A stretch of DNA of 64,000 bases from assembly GCF_013409505.1 (NCBI RefSeq), contig NZ_JACCBN010000001.1:1674001-1738000 (forward strand), written 5' to 3'. The first letter of the stretch is position 1, and each line of letters begins with the position of its first letter. Position numbers and translations under genes: made by a program. Source of the DNA: Actinomycetospora corticicola (lineage in GTDB: Bacteria > Actinomycetota > Actinomycetes > Mycobacteriales > Pseudonocardiaceae). The notes under the pieces are model-generated. The model did not search any database. It was not told the origin of the DNA and saw only the letters and a list, made by a program, of their open reading frames with translations. Positions 46,417 through 58,647 of this stretch are shown piece by piece.

Positions 46417-47400
46417 ATGCTCCGCGTCGCCGTCCCGAACAAGGGGTCCCTCGCCGAGGAGGCGTCGCGCATGCTGCGCGACGCCGGGTACCGGCAGCGG
46501 TCGGACAGCCGTGACCTGTCCCTGCACGACCGCAACAACGGGGTGCAGTTCTTCTACCTGCGCCCCAAGGACATCGCGACCTACGTCTCCGAGGGCCAGC
46601 TCCACCTGGGGATCACCGGGCACGACCTGACCGAGGAGTCGTCGGCCTCGGTCAACGAGGTGCTCAAGCTCGGGTTCGGCAACTCGGCGTTCCGCTACGC
46701 CGCGCCGATCGCCAAGGGCTGGACCGTGCAGGACCTCGCGGGCAAGCGGATCGCCACGTCCTTCCCGCGGCTGGTGCGCGCGAACCTCGCCCAGCAGCGG
46801 ATCTCGGCCAAGGACGTCATCCGGCTCGACGGGGCCGTCGAGGTGTCGATCGAGCTCGAGGTCGCCGACGCCATCGCCGACGTCGTCTCGACCGGCCGCA
46901 CGCTCGCGCAGCACGGTCTCGAGCCGATCGGCGACCCGATCCTCGAGTCCGAGGCCGTCATCGTCGACCGCAACGCCAAGTTCGACCAGCAGCCGGACTC
47001 CGTGGACATCACTAAGGCCAAGTACCGGTTCATCGAGCGGCTGCGGGGCGTCGTCTTCGCCCGGCAGTACGTGATGCTCGACTACGACTGCCCCCAGGTC
47101 GTCCAGGACGAGGCGGTCCAGATCACGCCCGGCGTGCAGTCGCCGACCGTCGCCCCGCTCTCGCTGGACGGGTGGGTGGCCGTGCGGTCGATGGTGCGCC
47201 GCAGCCGGGTCAACGACGTGATGGACGAGCTCGCCGACCTCGGCTGCACCGGCATCGTGACCTCCTCGCTGCAGTCCTGCCGCGCCGTCCTGCCCGGACA
47301 CGGCGGCGTCAGCTCGATGCCGGGCGCCACCCCGCCCCCGGCCGAGTCGCCCTCGTCGTCCGACCCCGCCGTCGCGCGGATGGGCGTCGCGGGCCGCTGA
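46417..47400 (+). CDS. hisG: ATP phosphoribosyltransferase, long form
   Basis: Committed first step of histidine synthesis: ATP plus PRPP gives phosphoribosyl-ATP. The 327-residue protein begins MLRVAVPNKGSLAEEA and has the catalytic domain to about 210 (with the PRPP loop EVADAIADVVSTGRTL) and a C-terminal ACT-like regulatory domain (about 211-285) that binds histidine. The last 40 or so residues are a Pro/Ser-rich tail (TPPPAESPSSSDP) beyond the usual length of about 284, probably disordered. AGGAGAG precedes ATG. It converges on a thioesterase gene with a 6-base gap. Confidence 0.95.
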   Translation: MLRVAVPNKGSLAEEASRMLRDAGYRQRSDSRDLSLHDRNNGVQFFYLRPKDIATYVSEGQLHLGITGHDLTEESSASVNEVLKLGFGNSAFRYAAPIAKGWTVQDLAGKRIATSFPRLVRANLAQQRISAKDVIRLDGAVEVSIELEVADAIADVVSTGRTLAQHGLEPIGDPILESEAVIVDRNAKFDQQPDSVDITKAKYRFIERLRGVVFARQYVMLDYDCPQVVQDEAVQITPGVQSPTVAPLSLDGWVAVRSMVRRSRVNDVMDELADLGCTGIVTSSLQSCRAVLPGHGGVSSMPGATPPPAESPSSSDPAVARMGVAGR

Positions 47401-47406
47401 GCGCCC

Positions 47407-48237
47407 TCAGCGGGGCCGGACGGTCAGCGCCTGGGCGGCGCGGCCGACCGGCCCCAGCTCGTCGTGGAGCACCGAGTAGGCCGTGCCGGTGCCCTCGGGG
47501 CCGATCACGCTGTCGGCGTCCAGCCCGGTCCACTCCCCGGTGGGCGCGCGGTGGAGGTGCAGCGTGAGGTCGGTGTTCACGAACAACCAGTTCCGCAGGT
47601 CGAGTCGGCTCGCGGCACCGTTCGTCGAGTCGGCCACCGCGGCGAGTCGCTGGGCCGGCGACGGCTCCTCGCCCTCGACGACCTGGCCGCGCAGCCGCCC
47701 CCACGCCTGCCCGGGCCCCCTGACCTCCAGGCCACCGGTGATCCAGCGCCAGTCCACCGAGGTCAGGTAGCCCGGCAGCCAGCCGTCGGGGATGTCGCGG
47801 GAGGTCCCGGCGTCGGGACCGGGCAGGGCGGGCATCGCGGTGCCCGGCACCGTGACGACGTCCCCGGTGTCGCCGACGCCGTGGAACCAGCCGTGCGCGC
47901 GGGCGACCGCCCGCGCCGGGCCGCCGGCCGGGTCGGCCGCGGCGAGCTCCGCCGTGACGAGCTCGATCGTGCGTCCGGGGCGGGTGACCTCCGCGCGCAC
48001 CTCGAGCTCGCCGACCGGGACCTTGCCGAGCACCTCCACGGTGACCCGGGCGAGCCGCACGTCGTCCCGGCCCGAGCGCCGCTCCAGGGCCCGGATCAGC
48101 AGCGCGCTCGGCGGGCCCATGTGCTGGGCGTCGGCGAACCACGGGCCGGCCGTGGACGCGGACGCCGAGACCCGCGTGCCGTCCGGGCGGTCGTCGTCGA
48201 GGAGACGGAAGTAGGGCTCGGGGACGGGGGCGGTCAT
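47407..48237 (-). CDS. Acyl-CoA thioesterase-like protein (double hotdog)
   Basis: 276 residues. Two hotdog halves can be seen: the N-terminal part with WFADAQHMGPPSALLIRALE and RLARVTVEVLGKVPVGEL, and the C-terminal part with WLFVNTDLTLHLHRAPTGEW and the catalytic-type ending GTAYSVLHDELGPVGRAAQAL. This matches actinobacterial TesB-like thioesterase family proteins, which hydrolyse acyl-CoA esters. Its ATG overlaps the stop of the RecB-like gene by 4 bases (ATGA), so the two are co-translated though functionally unlike. Confidence 0.82.
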   Translation of the reverse strand: MTAPVPEPYFRLLDDDRPDGTRVSASASTAGPWFADAQHMGPPSALLIRALERRSGRDDVRLARVTVEVLGKVPVGELEVRAEVTRPGRTIELVTAELAAADPAGGPARAVARAHGWFHGVGDTGDVVTVPGTAMPALPGPDAGTSRDIPDGWLPGYLTSVDWRWITGGLEVRGPGQAWGRLRGQVVEGEEPSPAQRLAAVADSTNGAASRLDLRNWLFVNTDLTLHLHRAPTGEWTGLDADSVIGPEGTGTAYSVLHDELGPVGRAAQALTVRPR

Positions 48238-49109
48238 GGGGGAGCGGTCTCCACGGTCTCGTCGGGGCGCACGTCGCGGCTCTCACCGGGCCAGCCGGGG
48301 TAGTCCGGCGGCGTCCCGCCGAACGCTGGGCAGACTGCCTGGTGGGAGCACCAGCTGCACGCCCGACCCGGGTTCGGCCGGAAGTCGCCGGTGGGCGCCG
48401 CGCGCAGGATCGCGGCCCACAGCGCGACCACCGTCCGCTCGAAGCGCTCCAGCTCGGGCACGGTCGGCGCGTGGGTGAGGCTCTGCCCGTCGGCGAGGTA
48501 CATCAGCCGCAGCTGGCGGGGCAGCACACCGCGGGCCCGCAGCAGGACGAGCGCATAGAACTTCAGCTGGAACAGCGCCCGTGCCTCGAACACCTCACGG
48601 GGCGCCGCCCCCGTCTTGTAGTCGACGATCCGCACGTCGCCCTCCGGGGAGACGTCGAGCCGGTCGACGTAGCCGCGCAGCCCGACCCCGGACGCGAGCT
48701 CGGTCTCCAGGTACACCTCGCACGCCTCGGGCCGCAGCCGCCGGGGGTCCTCCATCGCGAAGTACGCGTCGACGAGGGCGGCCGCCGCGGCCGGGTCGCC
48801 GAGCAGGGCCCGGTCGTCGCCGTCCAGCTCCGCCACGACCTCCGCCAGCAGCGCGTGCGCCCGCGCCGGGCGGCGCAGCGGTGGGTCGAGCCCGAAGAGC
48901 CGCTCCAGCACCGCGTGCACCACGATCCCGCGCAGCTGGGCGGGGCTGCGCCGCTCCGGCAACCGGTCGACCGCGCGGAACCGGTAGAGCAGCGGACACT
49001 GCTTGAAGTCCCCGGCCCGGGAGGGCGACAAGGCGGGCCGGCGCCGCGGCCGGTCCTCCGGCGACGTCCGCGGGGCGGGGACGGTGGGGGAGGTCGTCGT
49101 CTCGATCAT
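48234..49109 (-). CDS. RecB-family exonuclease-like protein (PD-(D/E)XK)
   Basis: 291 residues. Motifs include LSPSRAGDFKQCPLLYRFR near the N-terminus, GIVVHAVLERLF, the nuclease core GYVDRLDV and VDYKTG (D-x(n)-D-Y-K), and a C-terminal cysteine cluster CSWCSHQAVC. With the Cys in KQCP this gives four Cys, as in the iron-sulfur AddB/Cas4-type nucleases. It probably processes DNA ends. It lies beside trmI and the proteasome locus, a known actinobacterial arrangement. ATG 49109 is chosen from homologue-like length; an upstream in-frame region looks non-coding. Confidence 0.85.
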   Translation of the reverse strand: MIETTTSPTVPAPRTSPEDRPRRRPALSPSRAGDFKQCPLLYRFRAVDRLPERRSPAQLRGIVVHAVLERLFGLDPPLRRPARAHALLAEVVAELDGDDRALLGDPAAAAALVDAYFAMEDPRRLRPEACEVYLETELASGVGLRGYVDRLDVSPEGDVRIVDYKTGAAPREVFEARALFQLKFYALVLLRARGVLPRQLRLMYLADGQSLTHAPTVPELERFERTVVALWAAILRAAPTGDFRPNPGRACSWCSHQAVCPAFGGTPPDYPGWPGESRDVRPDETVETAPP

Positions 49110-49170
49110 GTCCCGCACGGTAGGGCCGACCCCCGACAGTCTCGCTCCGCCTCCGGCGCGCTCCCACGTC

Positions 49171-49230
49171 GTGATCGCGGCTTCGTGAGCGACACGCGCA
49201 GGCCCTGCCGCGACACGCTCACGAGGTCCA
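49171..49230 (-). repeat. 60-base flanking repeat, left copy
   Basis: Read on the minus strand it is about 80 percent identical to 50203-50262, so the two are inverted around the AbiEi/DUF559 gene. Shared blocks are CTCGTGAGCG/CTTCGTGAGCG, CAGGGC, TGCGCG and CGCGATCA. Each copy is itself a rough palindrome. Confidence 0.75.
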
Positions 49231-49282
49231 TGCGCCCGAAGCCGGACGGATCCGGGCGGCCCCGGGCTGCGTCGGAACGGGT

Positions 49283-51341
<2,059 letters not shown>

Positions 51342-51445
51342 CACACGTCTGAACCCGCAAGAAGCACGCTCGGTGACAAAAGCAAGGGAACGACGCGAGA
51401 AGTCCGTCACCGGCTCGCTACTCCACGGACACCCGGATTCACGGG

Positions 51446-51451
51446 TACGGT
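51446..51451 (+). promoter_or_regulatory. Possible -10 element for mpa
   Basis: TACGGT, 30 bases before GTG 51482. With GGAGGAGG close to the start, mpa has a normal leader, unlike many neighbours. CGCTACTCC (51416-51424) and GGAGTAGCG (51460-51468) form an inverted repeat around the box. Confidence 0.45.
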
Positions 51452-51481
51452 GACGCCACGGAGTAGCGGGAGGAGGGCGCC

Positions 51482-53275
51482 GTGAGCATGAACGACGACC
51501 CCAGGGGCCGATCCGACCAGGGCCGCGAACGCGGTGCGGCCGACATGGCCGCGCAGGTGCGATTCCTCGAAGAAGAGGTCGCCCTGCTGCGTCGGAAACT
51601 GACCGAGTCCCCGCGCCACACCCGGATCCTCGAGCAGCGGCTCGCGGACTCGGCGGCGCGGGTGTCCCAACTGACCGAGCGCAACGACAAGCTCACCGAC
51701 ACCCTCAAGGAGGCGCGGGCGCAGCTCGTGGCGCTCCGCGAGGAGGTGGACCGTCTCGCGCAGCCGCCGTCGAGCTACGGCGTGTTCCTGACCCTCCACG
51801 AGGATCAGACGGTCGACGTCTTCACGTCCGGCCGGAGGATGCGCGTCGCCGTGTCCCCCGCCGTCGAGGCCGGCGAACTCACGCGCGGCCAGTCGGTGCG
51901 ACTCAACGAGGCGCTCACCGTCGTCGAGGGTGGCGACTACGAGCGCATCGGCGAGGTCTGCTCGCTGCGCGAGGTGCTCACCGAGGAGGACGGGTCGCGC
52001 ACGCGCGCCCTGATCATCGGGCACGCCGACGAGGAACGGGTCATCCACCTCGCCGACTCGCTGTTCGGCCCGGACTCGCCGGAGCTCAAGCCCGGCGACT
52101 CGTTGATGGTCGACACCAAGGTCGGCTACGCCTACGAGAAGGTGCCGAAGGCCGAGGTCGAGGAGCTCGTCCTCGAGGAGGTCCCCGACGTCGCGTACAC
52201 CGACATCGGCGGGCTCTCGCGGCAGATCGACTCCATCCGCGACGCGGTGGAGCTGCCGTTCCTGCACGCGGACCTGTTCCGCGAGTACCAGCTCCGCCCG
52301 CCGAAGGGCGTCCTGCTCTACGGCCCGCCCGGCTGCGGCAAGACGCTGATCGCGAAGGCGGTGGCGAACTCGCTGGCGAAGAAGGTCGCCGAGCAGCGCG
52401 GCGAGGACAGCCGCGACATCAAGGCGCACTTCCTCAACATCAAGGGCCCCGAGCTCCTCAACAAGTTCGTGGGCGAGACCGAGCGGCACATCCGGATGAT
52501 CTTCCAGCGGGCGCGCGAGAAGGCGTCCGAGGGCACCCCGGTGATCGTGTTCTTCGACGAGATGGACTCGATCTTCCGCACCCGCGGGTCCGGCGTGAGC
52601 TCCGACGTGGAGACCACGATCGTCCCGCAGCTGCTCAGTGAGATCGACGGTGTCGAAGGCCTCGAGAACGTCATCGTCATCGGTGCGTCCAACCGCGAGG
52701 ACATGATCGACCCCGCGATCCTGCGGCCGGGCCGGCTCGACGTGAAGATCAAGATCGAGCGTCCCGACGCGGAGTCGGCGATCGACATCTTCGGCAAGTA
52801 CCTCATCGAGGGGCTGCCGGTCCACGAGGACGACGTCGCCGAGTTCGGCGGCAACCGCCAGGCGTGCCTCGACGGCATGATCGAGCGGGTCGTCGAGCGG
52901 ATGTACGCCGAGACCGACGACAACCGGTTCCTCGAGGTCACCTACGCCAACGGGGACAAGGAGGTCCTGTACTTCAAGGACTTCAACTCCGGCGCGGTCA
53001 TCGAGAACATCGTCGGCCGGGCCAAGAAGTACGCGATCAAGTCGCACCTGGAGAGCCAGCAGTCCGGTCTCCGGGTGCAGCACCTGCTCGACGCCGTGGT
53101 GGACGAGTTCTCGGAGTCCGAGGACCTGCCCAACACGACCAACCCCGACGACTGGGCCCGGATCTCCGGTAAGAAGGGCGAGCGGATCGTCTACATCCGC
53201 ACGCTCGTCACCGGCAAGGGCTCGACGCAGGGCAAGGAGATCGACACCGCGTCCAACACGGGCCAGTACCTGTAG
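51482..53275 (+). CDS. mpa: Proteasome-associated AAA+ ATPase (Mpa/ARC)
   Basis: 597-residue hexameric unfoldase that recognises Pup and feeds tagged proteins into the proteasome. An N-terminal coiled coil (about 20-95) binds Pup, two OB-fold domains follow (about 97-240), and the AAA+ module has Walker A GPPGCGKT at 281-288, Walker [11 protein letters not shown] and sensor IGASNRED with the arginine-finger region ILRPGRLD. The C-terminus is GQYL, the motif that docks into the proteasome alpha ring and opens its gate. GTG 51482 follows GGAGGAGG; ATG 51488 is possible. Confidence 0.97.
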   Translation: MSMNDDPRGRSDQGRERGAADMAAQVRFLEEEVALLRRKLTESPRHTRILEQRLADSAARVSQLTERNDKLTDTLKEARAQLVALREEVDRLAQPPSSYGVFLTLHEDQTVDVFTSGRRMRVAVSPAVEAGELTRGQSVRLNEALTVVEGGDYERIGEVCSLREVLTEEDGSRTRALIIGHADEERVIHLADSLFGPDSPELKPGDSLMVDTKVGYAYEKVPKAEVEELVLEEVPDVAYTDIGGLSRQIDSIRDAVELPFLHADLFREYQLRPPKGVLLYGPPGCGKTLIAKAVANSLAKKVAEQRGEDSRDIKAHFLNIKGPELLNKFVGETERHIRMIFQRAREKASEGTPVIVFFDEMDSIFRTRGSGVSSDVETTIVPQLLSEIDGVEGLENVIVIGASNREDMIDPAILRPGRLDVKIKIERPDAESAIDIFGKYLIEGLPVHEDDVAEFGGNRQACLDGMIERVVERMYAETDDNRFLEVTYANGDKEVLYFKDFNSGAVIENIVGRAKKYAIKSHLESQQSGLRVQHLLDAVVDEFSESEDLPNTTNPDDWARISGKKGERIVYIRTLVTGKGSTQGKEIDTASNTGQYL

Positions 53276-53282
53276 TACCGGG

Positions 53283-53288
53283 TACCGT
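53283..53288 (+). promoter_or_regulatory. -10 element for the lipase-like gene
   Basis: TACCGT, 7 bases before ATG 53296 and 7 after the mpa stop; leaderless start predicted. Confidence 0.45.
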
Positions 53289-53295
53289 CACCCCC

Positions 53296-54567
53296 ATGAC
53301 GGACGAGCAGCACCGGCCGCTTCCCGCACCTCGCAACGAGGTCCGGGGGGCGGCCGGTGTCGCGTCCGAGGCCGTCGACATCATCTCCCGCCCCGTCGAG
53401 GGCACCCACCGCGCCATCTCCGACACGGTGTTCGCCACCCTGCGCAAGGCGGGCCTGGGCCCGGCCTCGAAGCCCGCGCAGATGCTGCACGACGGCATCT
53501 CCGCCGGCGTCTACTCCGCCGTCCGCGGGCTCGGGCACGCCGCGGGCCGCGGGATCGGGCTCGCTGCGGAGGTCTACCGCGAGGCGTCCGGGAAGGCCGA
53601 CTGGACCCCGATCACGTCGCGCCCGGCGGGTGCGGTGCTGACCGGCGCCATCAACGGCCTCGTCGGGGACCACATGGTGGCCCTCGACAACGACCTCGCC
53701 GTCCCGATGGCCCTCTACACCTCCACCGTCGGCGACCCCGAGGACGGCATCGACCCGCACGCCCAGCTGCGGCTCGACGACATCCGGGTCGCCGACCACC
53801 CGGAGCGGGACCTGTCCCACGTCGTGCTGTTCGTGCACGGCCTGGGGGAGACCGAGCACGCCTGGCGGCTCGCCGACGAGGACAGTGCGGGGGAGGGCTA
53901 CGCCGAGCGCATCGCCTCCGCGGTCGGAGCGGTGCCGCTGCTGCTGCGCTACAACACCGGCATGCGCATCGCCCACAACGGCGCCGCGCTCTCGGTGCTG
54001 CTCGGCGAGGTGTTCGACGCCTGGCCGGAGAAGATCGAGCGGCTCGACCTCGTCGGCCACTCCATGGGCGGGCTCGTCCTGCGCCACGCCTGCCACGCCG
54101 CGGTGCTCGCCGGTGAACCGTGGGTGCACGCGGTGCGCCGCATGGTCTACCTCGGCTCCCCGCACGAGGGTGCGCCGTTGGCCCACCGCGTCGACCAGCT
54201 CGCGACGCAGCTGTCCCGCTGGGCGCGCTCGCGGACCTGGGGCGAGTTCCTCGACCGGCGCTCGGCCGGCATCCGCGACCTCGTCGCCGGGGTCTCCGAC
54301 ACCGACGTGCCCCTCTTGGCGTCCTCGAGCCACCACGGCGTCGCCGCGTGCCTCACCTCGAACGCCCACCACCCGCTCGCCAACATCCTCGGCGATCTGC
54401 TCGTCCCGGTGGACTCCGCGCGCGGCGCGATCGCCGACGTCGAGACGCTGCCGTCGTCGCACCACTTCCACCTGCTCAACGACCCGCGGATCCACGAGCA
54501 CCTGCTGCGCTGGCTGGCTGTTCCCGACGACGGGGCATCCCCGGCCGTCGTCGACGACCGGCGGTGA
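53296..54567 (+). CDS. Alpha/beta hydrolase, PGAP1/lipase-like
   Basis: 423 residues. The C-terminal half has the lipase fold: VVLFVHGLGETEHAW (oxyanion region), the nucleophile elbow LVGHSMGGLV with Ser, an Asp candidate near LLVPVDSARG, and His in SSHHFHLLNDP. The N-terminal 170 residues are helical with Gly-rich stretches and may associate with membranes. It probably hydrolyses a lipid or ester. The gene lies between mpa and dop, where the proteasome locus is normally compact. It overlaps the MFS gene by 4 bases. A 15-mer near-copy encodes AVPDDGA close to its end. Confidence 0.83.
   Translation: MTDEQHRPLPAPRNEVRGAAGVASEAVDIISRPVEGTHRAISDTVFATLRKAGLGPASKPAQMLHDGISAGVYSAVRGLGHAAGRGIGLAAEVYREASGKADWTPITSRPAGAVLTGAINGLVGDHMVALDNDLAVPMALYTSTVGDPEDGIDPHAQLRLDDIRVADHPERDLSHVVLFVHGLGETEHAWRLADEDSAGEGYAERIASAVGAVPLLLRYNTGMRIAHNGAALSVLLGEVFDAWPEKIERLDLVGHSMGGLVLRHACHAAVLAGEPWVHAVRRMVYLGSPHEGAPLAHRVDQLATQLSRWARSRTWGEFLDRRSAGIRDLVAGVSDTDVPLLASSSHHGVAACLTSNAHHPLANILGDLLVPVDSARGAIADVETLPSSHHFHLLNDPRIHEHLLRWLAVPDDGASPAVVDDRR
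54521..54535 (+). repeat. Dispersed 15-mer, one mismatch
   Basis: TTCCCGACGACGGGG near the end of the lipase-like gene, sense strand, read as VPDDG. Confidence 0.5.
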
Positions 54568-55802
54568 GCGGGGACCGGGACCGGGACCGGGAGGACCGGA
54601 CCCGGGGGAGCGCCGCCCGCACGGTCGTCCTCGGGGCGTTGACCGCGGCGGCCCCGCTCTCCATCGACACCTACCTCCCCGCGCTCCCGGCGATCGCGGT
54701 CGAGCTCGAGGCGTCCGCCTCCCTGGTGGCGCTGACCCTCACGGCGTGCGTGGTCGGCCTCGCCGTCGGGCAGCTCGTCGCCGGGCCGCTCTCGGACGTC
54801 CTGGGCCGACGCCGGCCGATGATCGTCGGCGCCGTCGGCTTCGTCGTCCTGTCGGCGGCCTGCGCCGTCGCCCCCGACGTCGGGACCCTCGTGGCCCTGC
54901 GGCTGGCGCAGGGCCTGTTCGGCGCCGTGGGGATCGTGCTGGCCCGCGCCGTCGTCCGGGACCTCTACGACGGACCTGCCGCGGCCCGCGCGTTCGCGGC
55001 GCTGATGCTCGTGTCCGGGGTCGCGCCGATCGTGGCGCCGGTCCTGGGCGGCCAGCTGCTGCGGCTCACCTCCTGGCGCGGGGTGTTCGTCGTGCTCGCC
55101 CTGCTCGGGGCGGTCGTGCTGGTCGGCGTGCTGCTCGCGGTCCCCGAGACGCTGCCACCCGACCGACGCCGCACCGGCGGGTGGCGGACCACCCGGCACG
55201 CGTTCGGCGTGCTGCTCGCCGACGGCCGGGTCCTCGCGTGCGTCGCGGCGGCGGGCTTCGGCTTCGCCGCGATGTTCGCCTACATCTCCGGGTCGACGTT
55301 CGTGCTGCAGGGCCTCTACGGGCTCTCGCCCCAGGAGTTCAGCGGCGTCTTCGCGGTGAACTCCGTCGGCATCGTCAGCGCGGTGCAGATCTCCGGGCGC
55401 CTGGTCGGCGCGGAGAAGGTCCGGCCGCAGCGGATGGTCCCGCTCGGCCTCGCGATCGCCGTCGTCGGCTCGTCCACCGTGCTCGCCGGGGCGCTCGGCC
55501 TCGGCGTCTGGGGCGTGGTGCCGGGCCTGTTCGTCACCGTCTGCGGGGTCGGCACGGCGCTGCCGGCCGCGACGACCCTGAGCCTCGCCGACCACCCGGA
55601 GCACGCGGGCAGCGCCTCGGCCCTGCTCGGCACCGCGCAGTTCCTCGTCGGCGGCTTCTCGGCACCGCTGGTGGGGATCGGGGGCGGGCGCACGGCGCTG
55701 CCGATGGGGCTGACGATGACCGGGGCCACGCTGGTCGCCCTGCTGGCCTTCACGGTGCTCTGGCGCCGGGCGAGGACGGCACCGGCGGCGGGAGCCAACT
55801 AG
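54564..55802 (+). CDS. Bcr/CflA-type MFS drug efflux transporter
   Basis: 412 residues with 12 membrane segments. Helix 1 carries [15 protein letters not shown], the typical start of Bcr/CflA proteins. The loop after helix 2 is [13 protein letters not shown], and helix 4-5 contain [21 protein letters not shown]. Proton-driven export of drugs or small metabolites is expected. GTG 54564 overlaps the stop of the lipase-like gene by 4 bases, so these two form a coupled insert in the proteasome locus. Its stop codon TAG is also the start of the dop -10 box. Confidence 0.86.
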   Translation: MSGDRDRDREDRTRGSAARTVVLGALTAAAPLSIDTYLPALPAIAVELEASASLVALTLTACVVGLAVGQLVAGPLSDVLGRRRPMIVGAVGFVVLSAACAVAPDVGTLVALRLAQGLFGAVGIVLARAVVRDLYDGPAAARAFAALMLVSGVAPIVAPVLGGQLLRLTSWRGVFVVLALLGAVVLVGVLLAVPETLPPDRRRTGGWRTTRHAFGVLLADGRVLACVAAAGFGFAAMFAYISGSTFVLQGLYGLSPQEFSGVFAVNSVGIVSAVQISGRLVGAEKVRPQRMVPLGLAIAVVGSSTVLAGALGLGVWGVVPGLFVTVCGVGTALPAATTLSLADHPEHAGSASALLGTAQFLVGGFSAPLVGIGGGRTALPMGLTMTGATLVALLAFTVLWRRARTAPAAGAN

Positions 55803-55805
55803 GGT
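55800..55805 (+). promoter_or_regulatory. -10 element for dop
   Basis: TAGGGT, 7 bases before ATG 55813. Its first three bases are the stop codon of the MFS gene. Leaderless start predicted. Confidence 0.5.
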
Positions 55806-55812
55806 CGGACCC

Positions 55813-57330
55813 ATGACCGCGCGCCGCATCATGGGCACCGAGATCGAGTACGGCATCTCCGTGCCGGGCGACCCGACGGCGAACCCCGTCATCACCTCCA
55901 CCCAGGTCGTCCTCGCCTACGCCGCGGCCGCGGACATCCCGCGGGCCCGCCGCGCCCGCTGGGACTACGAGGTGGAGTCGCCGCTGCGCGACGCCCGCGG
56001 CTTCGACCTCGGCCCGAGCGCCGGCCCGCCGCCGGACACCGGCGACCTCGACGACCTCGGCGCCGCCAACGTCATCCTCACCAACGGCGCCCGGCTCTAC
56101 GTCGACCACGCCCACCCCGAGTTCTCCGCCCCCGAGGTGACCACCCCGCGCGGCGCGGTCATCTGGGACAAGGCGGGGGAGCGGGTGATGGAGGACGCCG
56201 CCGAGAAGGCGGCCGTGGTCCCGGGCACCGGGCGGATCCAGCTCTACAAGAACAACATCGACGGCAAGGGCGCCTCGTACGGCTCGCACGAGAACTACCT
56301 GTGCAACCGGCAGACGCCGTTCCCGAGCATCATCTCGGGCCTCACCCCGTTCTTCGTCACCCGCCAGGTCATGACGGGGGCGGGGCGTGTGGGGCTCGGG
56401 GCCTCCGGGGACGAGGCCGGCTACCAGCTCTCGCAGCGCGCGGACTACATCGAGGTCGAGGTCGGCCTGGAGACCACGCTCAAGCGCGGCATCATCAACA
56501 CCCGCGACGAGCCGCACGCCGACGCCGACAAGTACCGCCGTCTGCACGTCATCATCGGCGACGCGAACCTCTCCGAGTACTCGACCTTCCTCAAGGTCGG
56601 GACGTCGGCGCTCGTGCTCTCGATGATCGAGGACGGCGTCCGCTTCGACGACCTGCGCCTGCTCGAGCCGGTGCGCTCGGTGCACCGCATCAGCCACGAC
56701 CCGACGCTGCAGGTCGAGGTCGACCTCGCCAACGGCAAGCGGATGACCGCCCTGCAGATCCAGCGCGAGTACTACGAGCGGGCCGTCAAGCACGAGCAGG
56801 AGACCCAGGGCGACGACGTCGACGAGGTCACCCGCGAGACCCTGGACATCTGGGGGCAGGTCCTCGACGACCTCGAGGCCGACCCGATGCGCTGCGCCGA
56901 CCGGCTGGACTGGGTGGCGAAGCTCAAGCTGCTGCAGAGCTACCAGGAGCGCGACAACCTGCCCTGGGACTCCCCGAAGCTCCACCTGATCGACCTGCAG
57001 TACTCCGACGTCCGGCAGGCCAAGGGCCTCTACAACCGGCTGGTCACCCGCGGGTCGATCAAGCGCCTCGTCACCGAGGAGGAGGTCCGCGCCGCGGTGA
57101 CCCGCCCGCCGGAGGACACCCGCGCCTACTTCCGCGGGCGGTGCCTGGAGCGCTACCCGAGCGAGGTCGCGGCCGCGTCGTGGGACTCGGTGATCTTCGA
57201 CCTGGGCCGGGAGTCGCTCGTGCGGATCCCCACGCTGGAGCCGCTGCGCGGCACCCGTGGGCACGTCGGCGAACTCATCGACAACGCCGAGAACGCCACC
57301 GCGCTCGTCGAGGCCCTCACGCGCGGCTAG
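55813..57330 (+). CDS. dop: Depupylase / Pup deamidase
   Basis: 505 residues. Removes Pup from tagged proteins, and deamidates Gln-ended Pup where present. It starts with the glutamine-synthetase-like nucleotide site MGTEIEYG and has the catalytic Asp region [14 protein letters not shown] (D98). The stretch about 40-80 with [12 protein letters not shown] is the extended Dop loop, absent from Paf[20 protein letters not shown] and [18 protein letters not shown] are shared with PafA. Since Pup in this window already ends in Glu, Dop is needed only for depupylation. Leaderless start likely. Confidence 0.96.
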   Translation: MTARRIMGTEIEYGISVPGDPTANPVITSTQVVLAYAAAADIPRARRARWDYEVESPLRDARGFDLGPSAGPPPDTGDLDDLGAANVILTNGARLYVDHAHPEFSAPEVTTPRGAVIWDKAGERVMEDAAEKAAVVPGTGRIQLYKNNIDGKGASYGSHENYLCNRQTPFPSIISGLTPFFVTRQVMTGAGRVGLGASGDEAGYQLSQRADYIEVEVGLETTLKRGIINTRDEPHADADKYRRLHVIIGDANLSEYSTFLKVGTSALVLSMIEDGVRFDDLRLLEPVRSVHRISHDPTLQVEVDLANGKRMTALQIQREYYERAVKHEQETQGDDVDEVTRETLDIWGQVLDDLEADPMRCADRLDWVAKLKLLQSYQERDNLPWDSPKLHLIDLQYSDVRQAKGLYNRLVTRGSIKRLVTEEEVRAAVTRPPEDTRAYFRGRCLERYPSEVAAASWDSVIFDLGRESLVRIPTLEPLRGTRGHVGELIDNAENATALVEALTRG

Positions 57331-57391
57331 GGCGGGCGCCGCGACGGGGAGTCGGATGATGTTCCTGACATCGGGACGGGCCCGGGGCAGG

Positions 57392-57397
57392 TAGGGT
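57392..57397 (+). promoter_or_regulatory. Candidate -10 element for pup
   Basis: TAGGGT, 40 bases before ATG 57437, in the longest gap of the dop-prcA block; would give pup a short leader with GGGAGG before its start. Confidence 0.4.
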
Positions 57398-57436
57398 CGC
57401 ACCCAGCAGCACCGACAGCGGTCCCGGGAGGCAGCC

Positions 57437-57631
57437 ATGGCGCAGGAACAGACCCAGCGGCAGGGCGGTGGCGACGACGGAGACGGCGGCGAGGACACCA
57501 CCGCCGCCGGCCAGGAGCGCCGGGAGAAGCTCGGCGAGGAGACCGACAGCATCCTCGACGAGATCGACGACGTCCTCGAGGAGAACGCCGAGGACTTCGT
57601 CCGTGCGTACGTCCAGAAGGGCGGCGAGTAG
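57437..57631 (+). CDS. pup: Prokaryotic ubiquitin-like protein
   Basis: 64 residues, intrinsically disordered. The C-terminus is [10 protein letters not shown], so the ligatable Glu is encoded directly and deamidation is not required; many mycobacterial Pups end in Gln. The helix that binds the Mpa coiled coil is about residues 27-55 ([20 protein letters not shown]). The N-terminus is Gln/Gly/Asp-rich and serves as the initiator for unfolding. GGGAGG precedes ATG. prcB follows 126 bases later. Confidence 0.97.
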   Translation: MAQEQTQRQGGGDDGDGGEDTTAAGQERREKLGEETDSILDEIDDVLEENAEDFVRAYVQKGGE

Positions 57632-57756
57632 GGCGCATTGCGCTGCGGGCGAACCGCGGCGCATCGACAGTGCACGAGCGGCGGGCCGGGACTAACGTTC
57701 CGGCCCGCCGCGCCGTCTCGGTACCGGTACCACCAGCAGAGGAGCCACGACCGCCG

Positions 57757-58590
57757 ATGGACCCCAGGAGCAGCCACGGGCTGGCCCCCGCGTACTTCGA
57801 CTCCGGCACCTCCTCGTTCGTCGACTTCCTCTCGACGGTCCGGCCGGACCTCCTGCCGACCGCGCGCGGGGTGACCCCCGAGGTCGCGGGCGGCGTGCCG
57901 CACGGCACGACGATCGTGGCGGCGGTCTACGACGGGGGCGTCGTGATCGCCGGCGACCGGCGGGCGACGATGGGCAACCTGATCTCCCAGCGGGACATGC
58001 AGAAGGTCTACATCACCGACGACTACTCGGCGGCCGGCATCGCGGGCACCGCCGGGCTCGCCGTCGAGGCCATCCGGCTGTTCGCGGTCGACCTCGAGCA
58101 CTACGAGAAGCTCGAGGGCGTCGGGCTCACCTTCGACGGCAAGTCCAACCGCCTCGCCTCGATGATCCGCGGCAACCTCGGCGCGGCCATGCAGGGGCTC
58201 TCCTACGTCCCGCTCTTCGCGGGCTACGACCTCGACGCCGTCGACCCGGCGCGCGCGGGCCGGATCGTGTCCTACGACGTCGTCGGCGGCCGCTACGAGG
58301 AGCACGGCGGGTACGCCGCGGTGGGCTCGGGCTCGCTGTTCGCCCGGTCCTCGCTGAAGAAGCTGCACGACGTGTCCGCCGACCGCGACACCACGGTCCG
58401 CAACACCGTCGAGGCGCTCTACGACGCCGCCGACGACGACTCGGCGACCGGTGGCCCCGACACCGTCCGCAACATCTTCCCGATCGTCGTGGCGATCGAC
58501 GCCCAGGGCGCGGTCCAGCTGCCCGCCGACGAGGTCCAGGGCGTCGCGGAGGCCGTGGTCGCCGGCCGCCGCGAGCGCGCGACCAGCTGA
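57757..58590 (+). CDS. prcB: Proteasome beta subunit
   Basis: 277 residues. A 50-residue propeptide is cleaved at HG-T51, exposing the catalytic N-terminal threonine ([24 protein letters not shown]). The conserved Asp and Lys of the active site lie in AGDRR and in the DMQKVY strand. The mature subunit is about 227 residues. Two heptameric beta rings form the proteolytic chamber. ATG 57757 gives the standard propeptide and has GAGGAG upstream; earlier in-frame starts would run into the pup trailer. prcA begins 57 bases after its stop. Confidence 0.96.
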   Translation: MDPRSSHGLAPAYFDSGTSSFVDFLSTVRPDLLPTARGVTPEVAGGVPHGTTIVAAVYDGGVVIAGDRRATMGNLISQRDMQKVYITDDYSAAGIAGTAGLAVEAIRLFAVDLEHYEKLEGVGLTFDGKSNRLASMIRGNLGAAMQGLSYVPLFAGYDLDAVDPARAGRIVSYDVVGGRYEEHGGYAAVGSGSLFARSSLKKLHDVSADRDTTVRNTVEALYDAADDDSATGGPDTVRNIFPIVVAIDAQGAVQLPADEVQGVAEAVVAGRRERATS

Positions 58591-58647
58591 TTCCCCGTCG
58601 CCCCGCCCTGACCGACCCCACGCCACCGAAGAGGGAGCCTCCCCGCC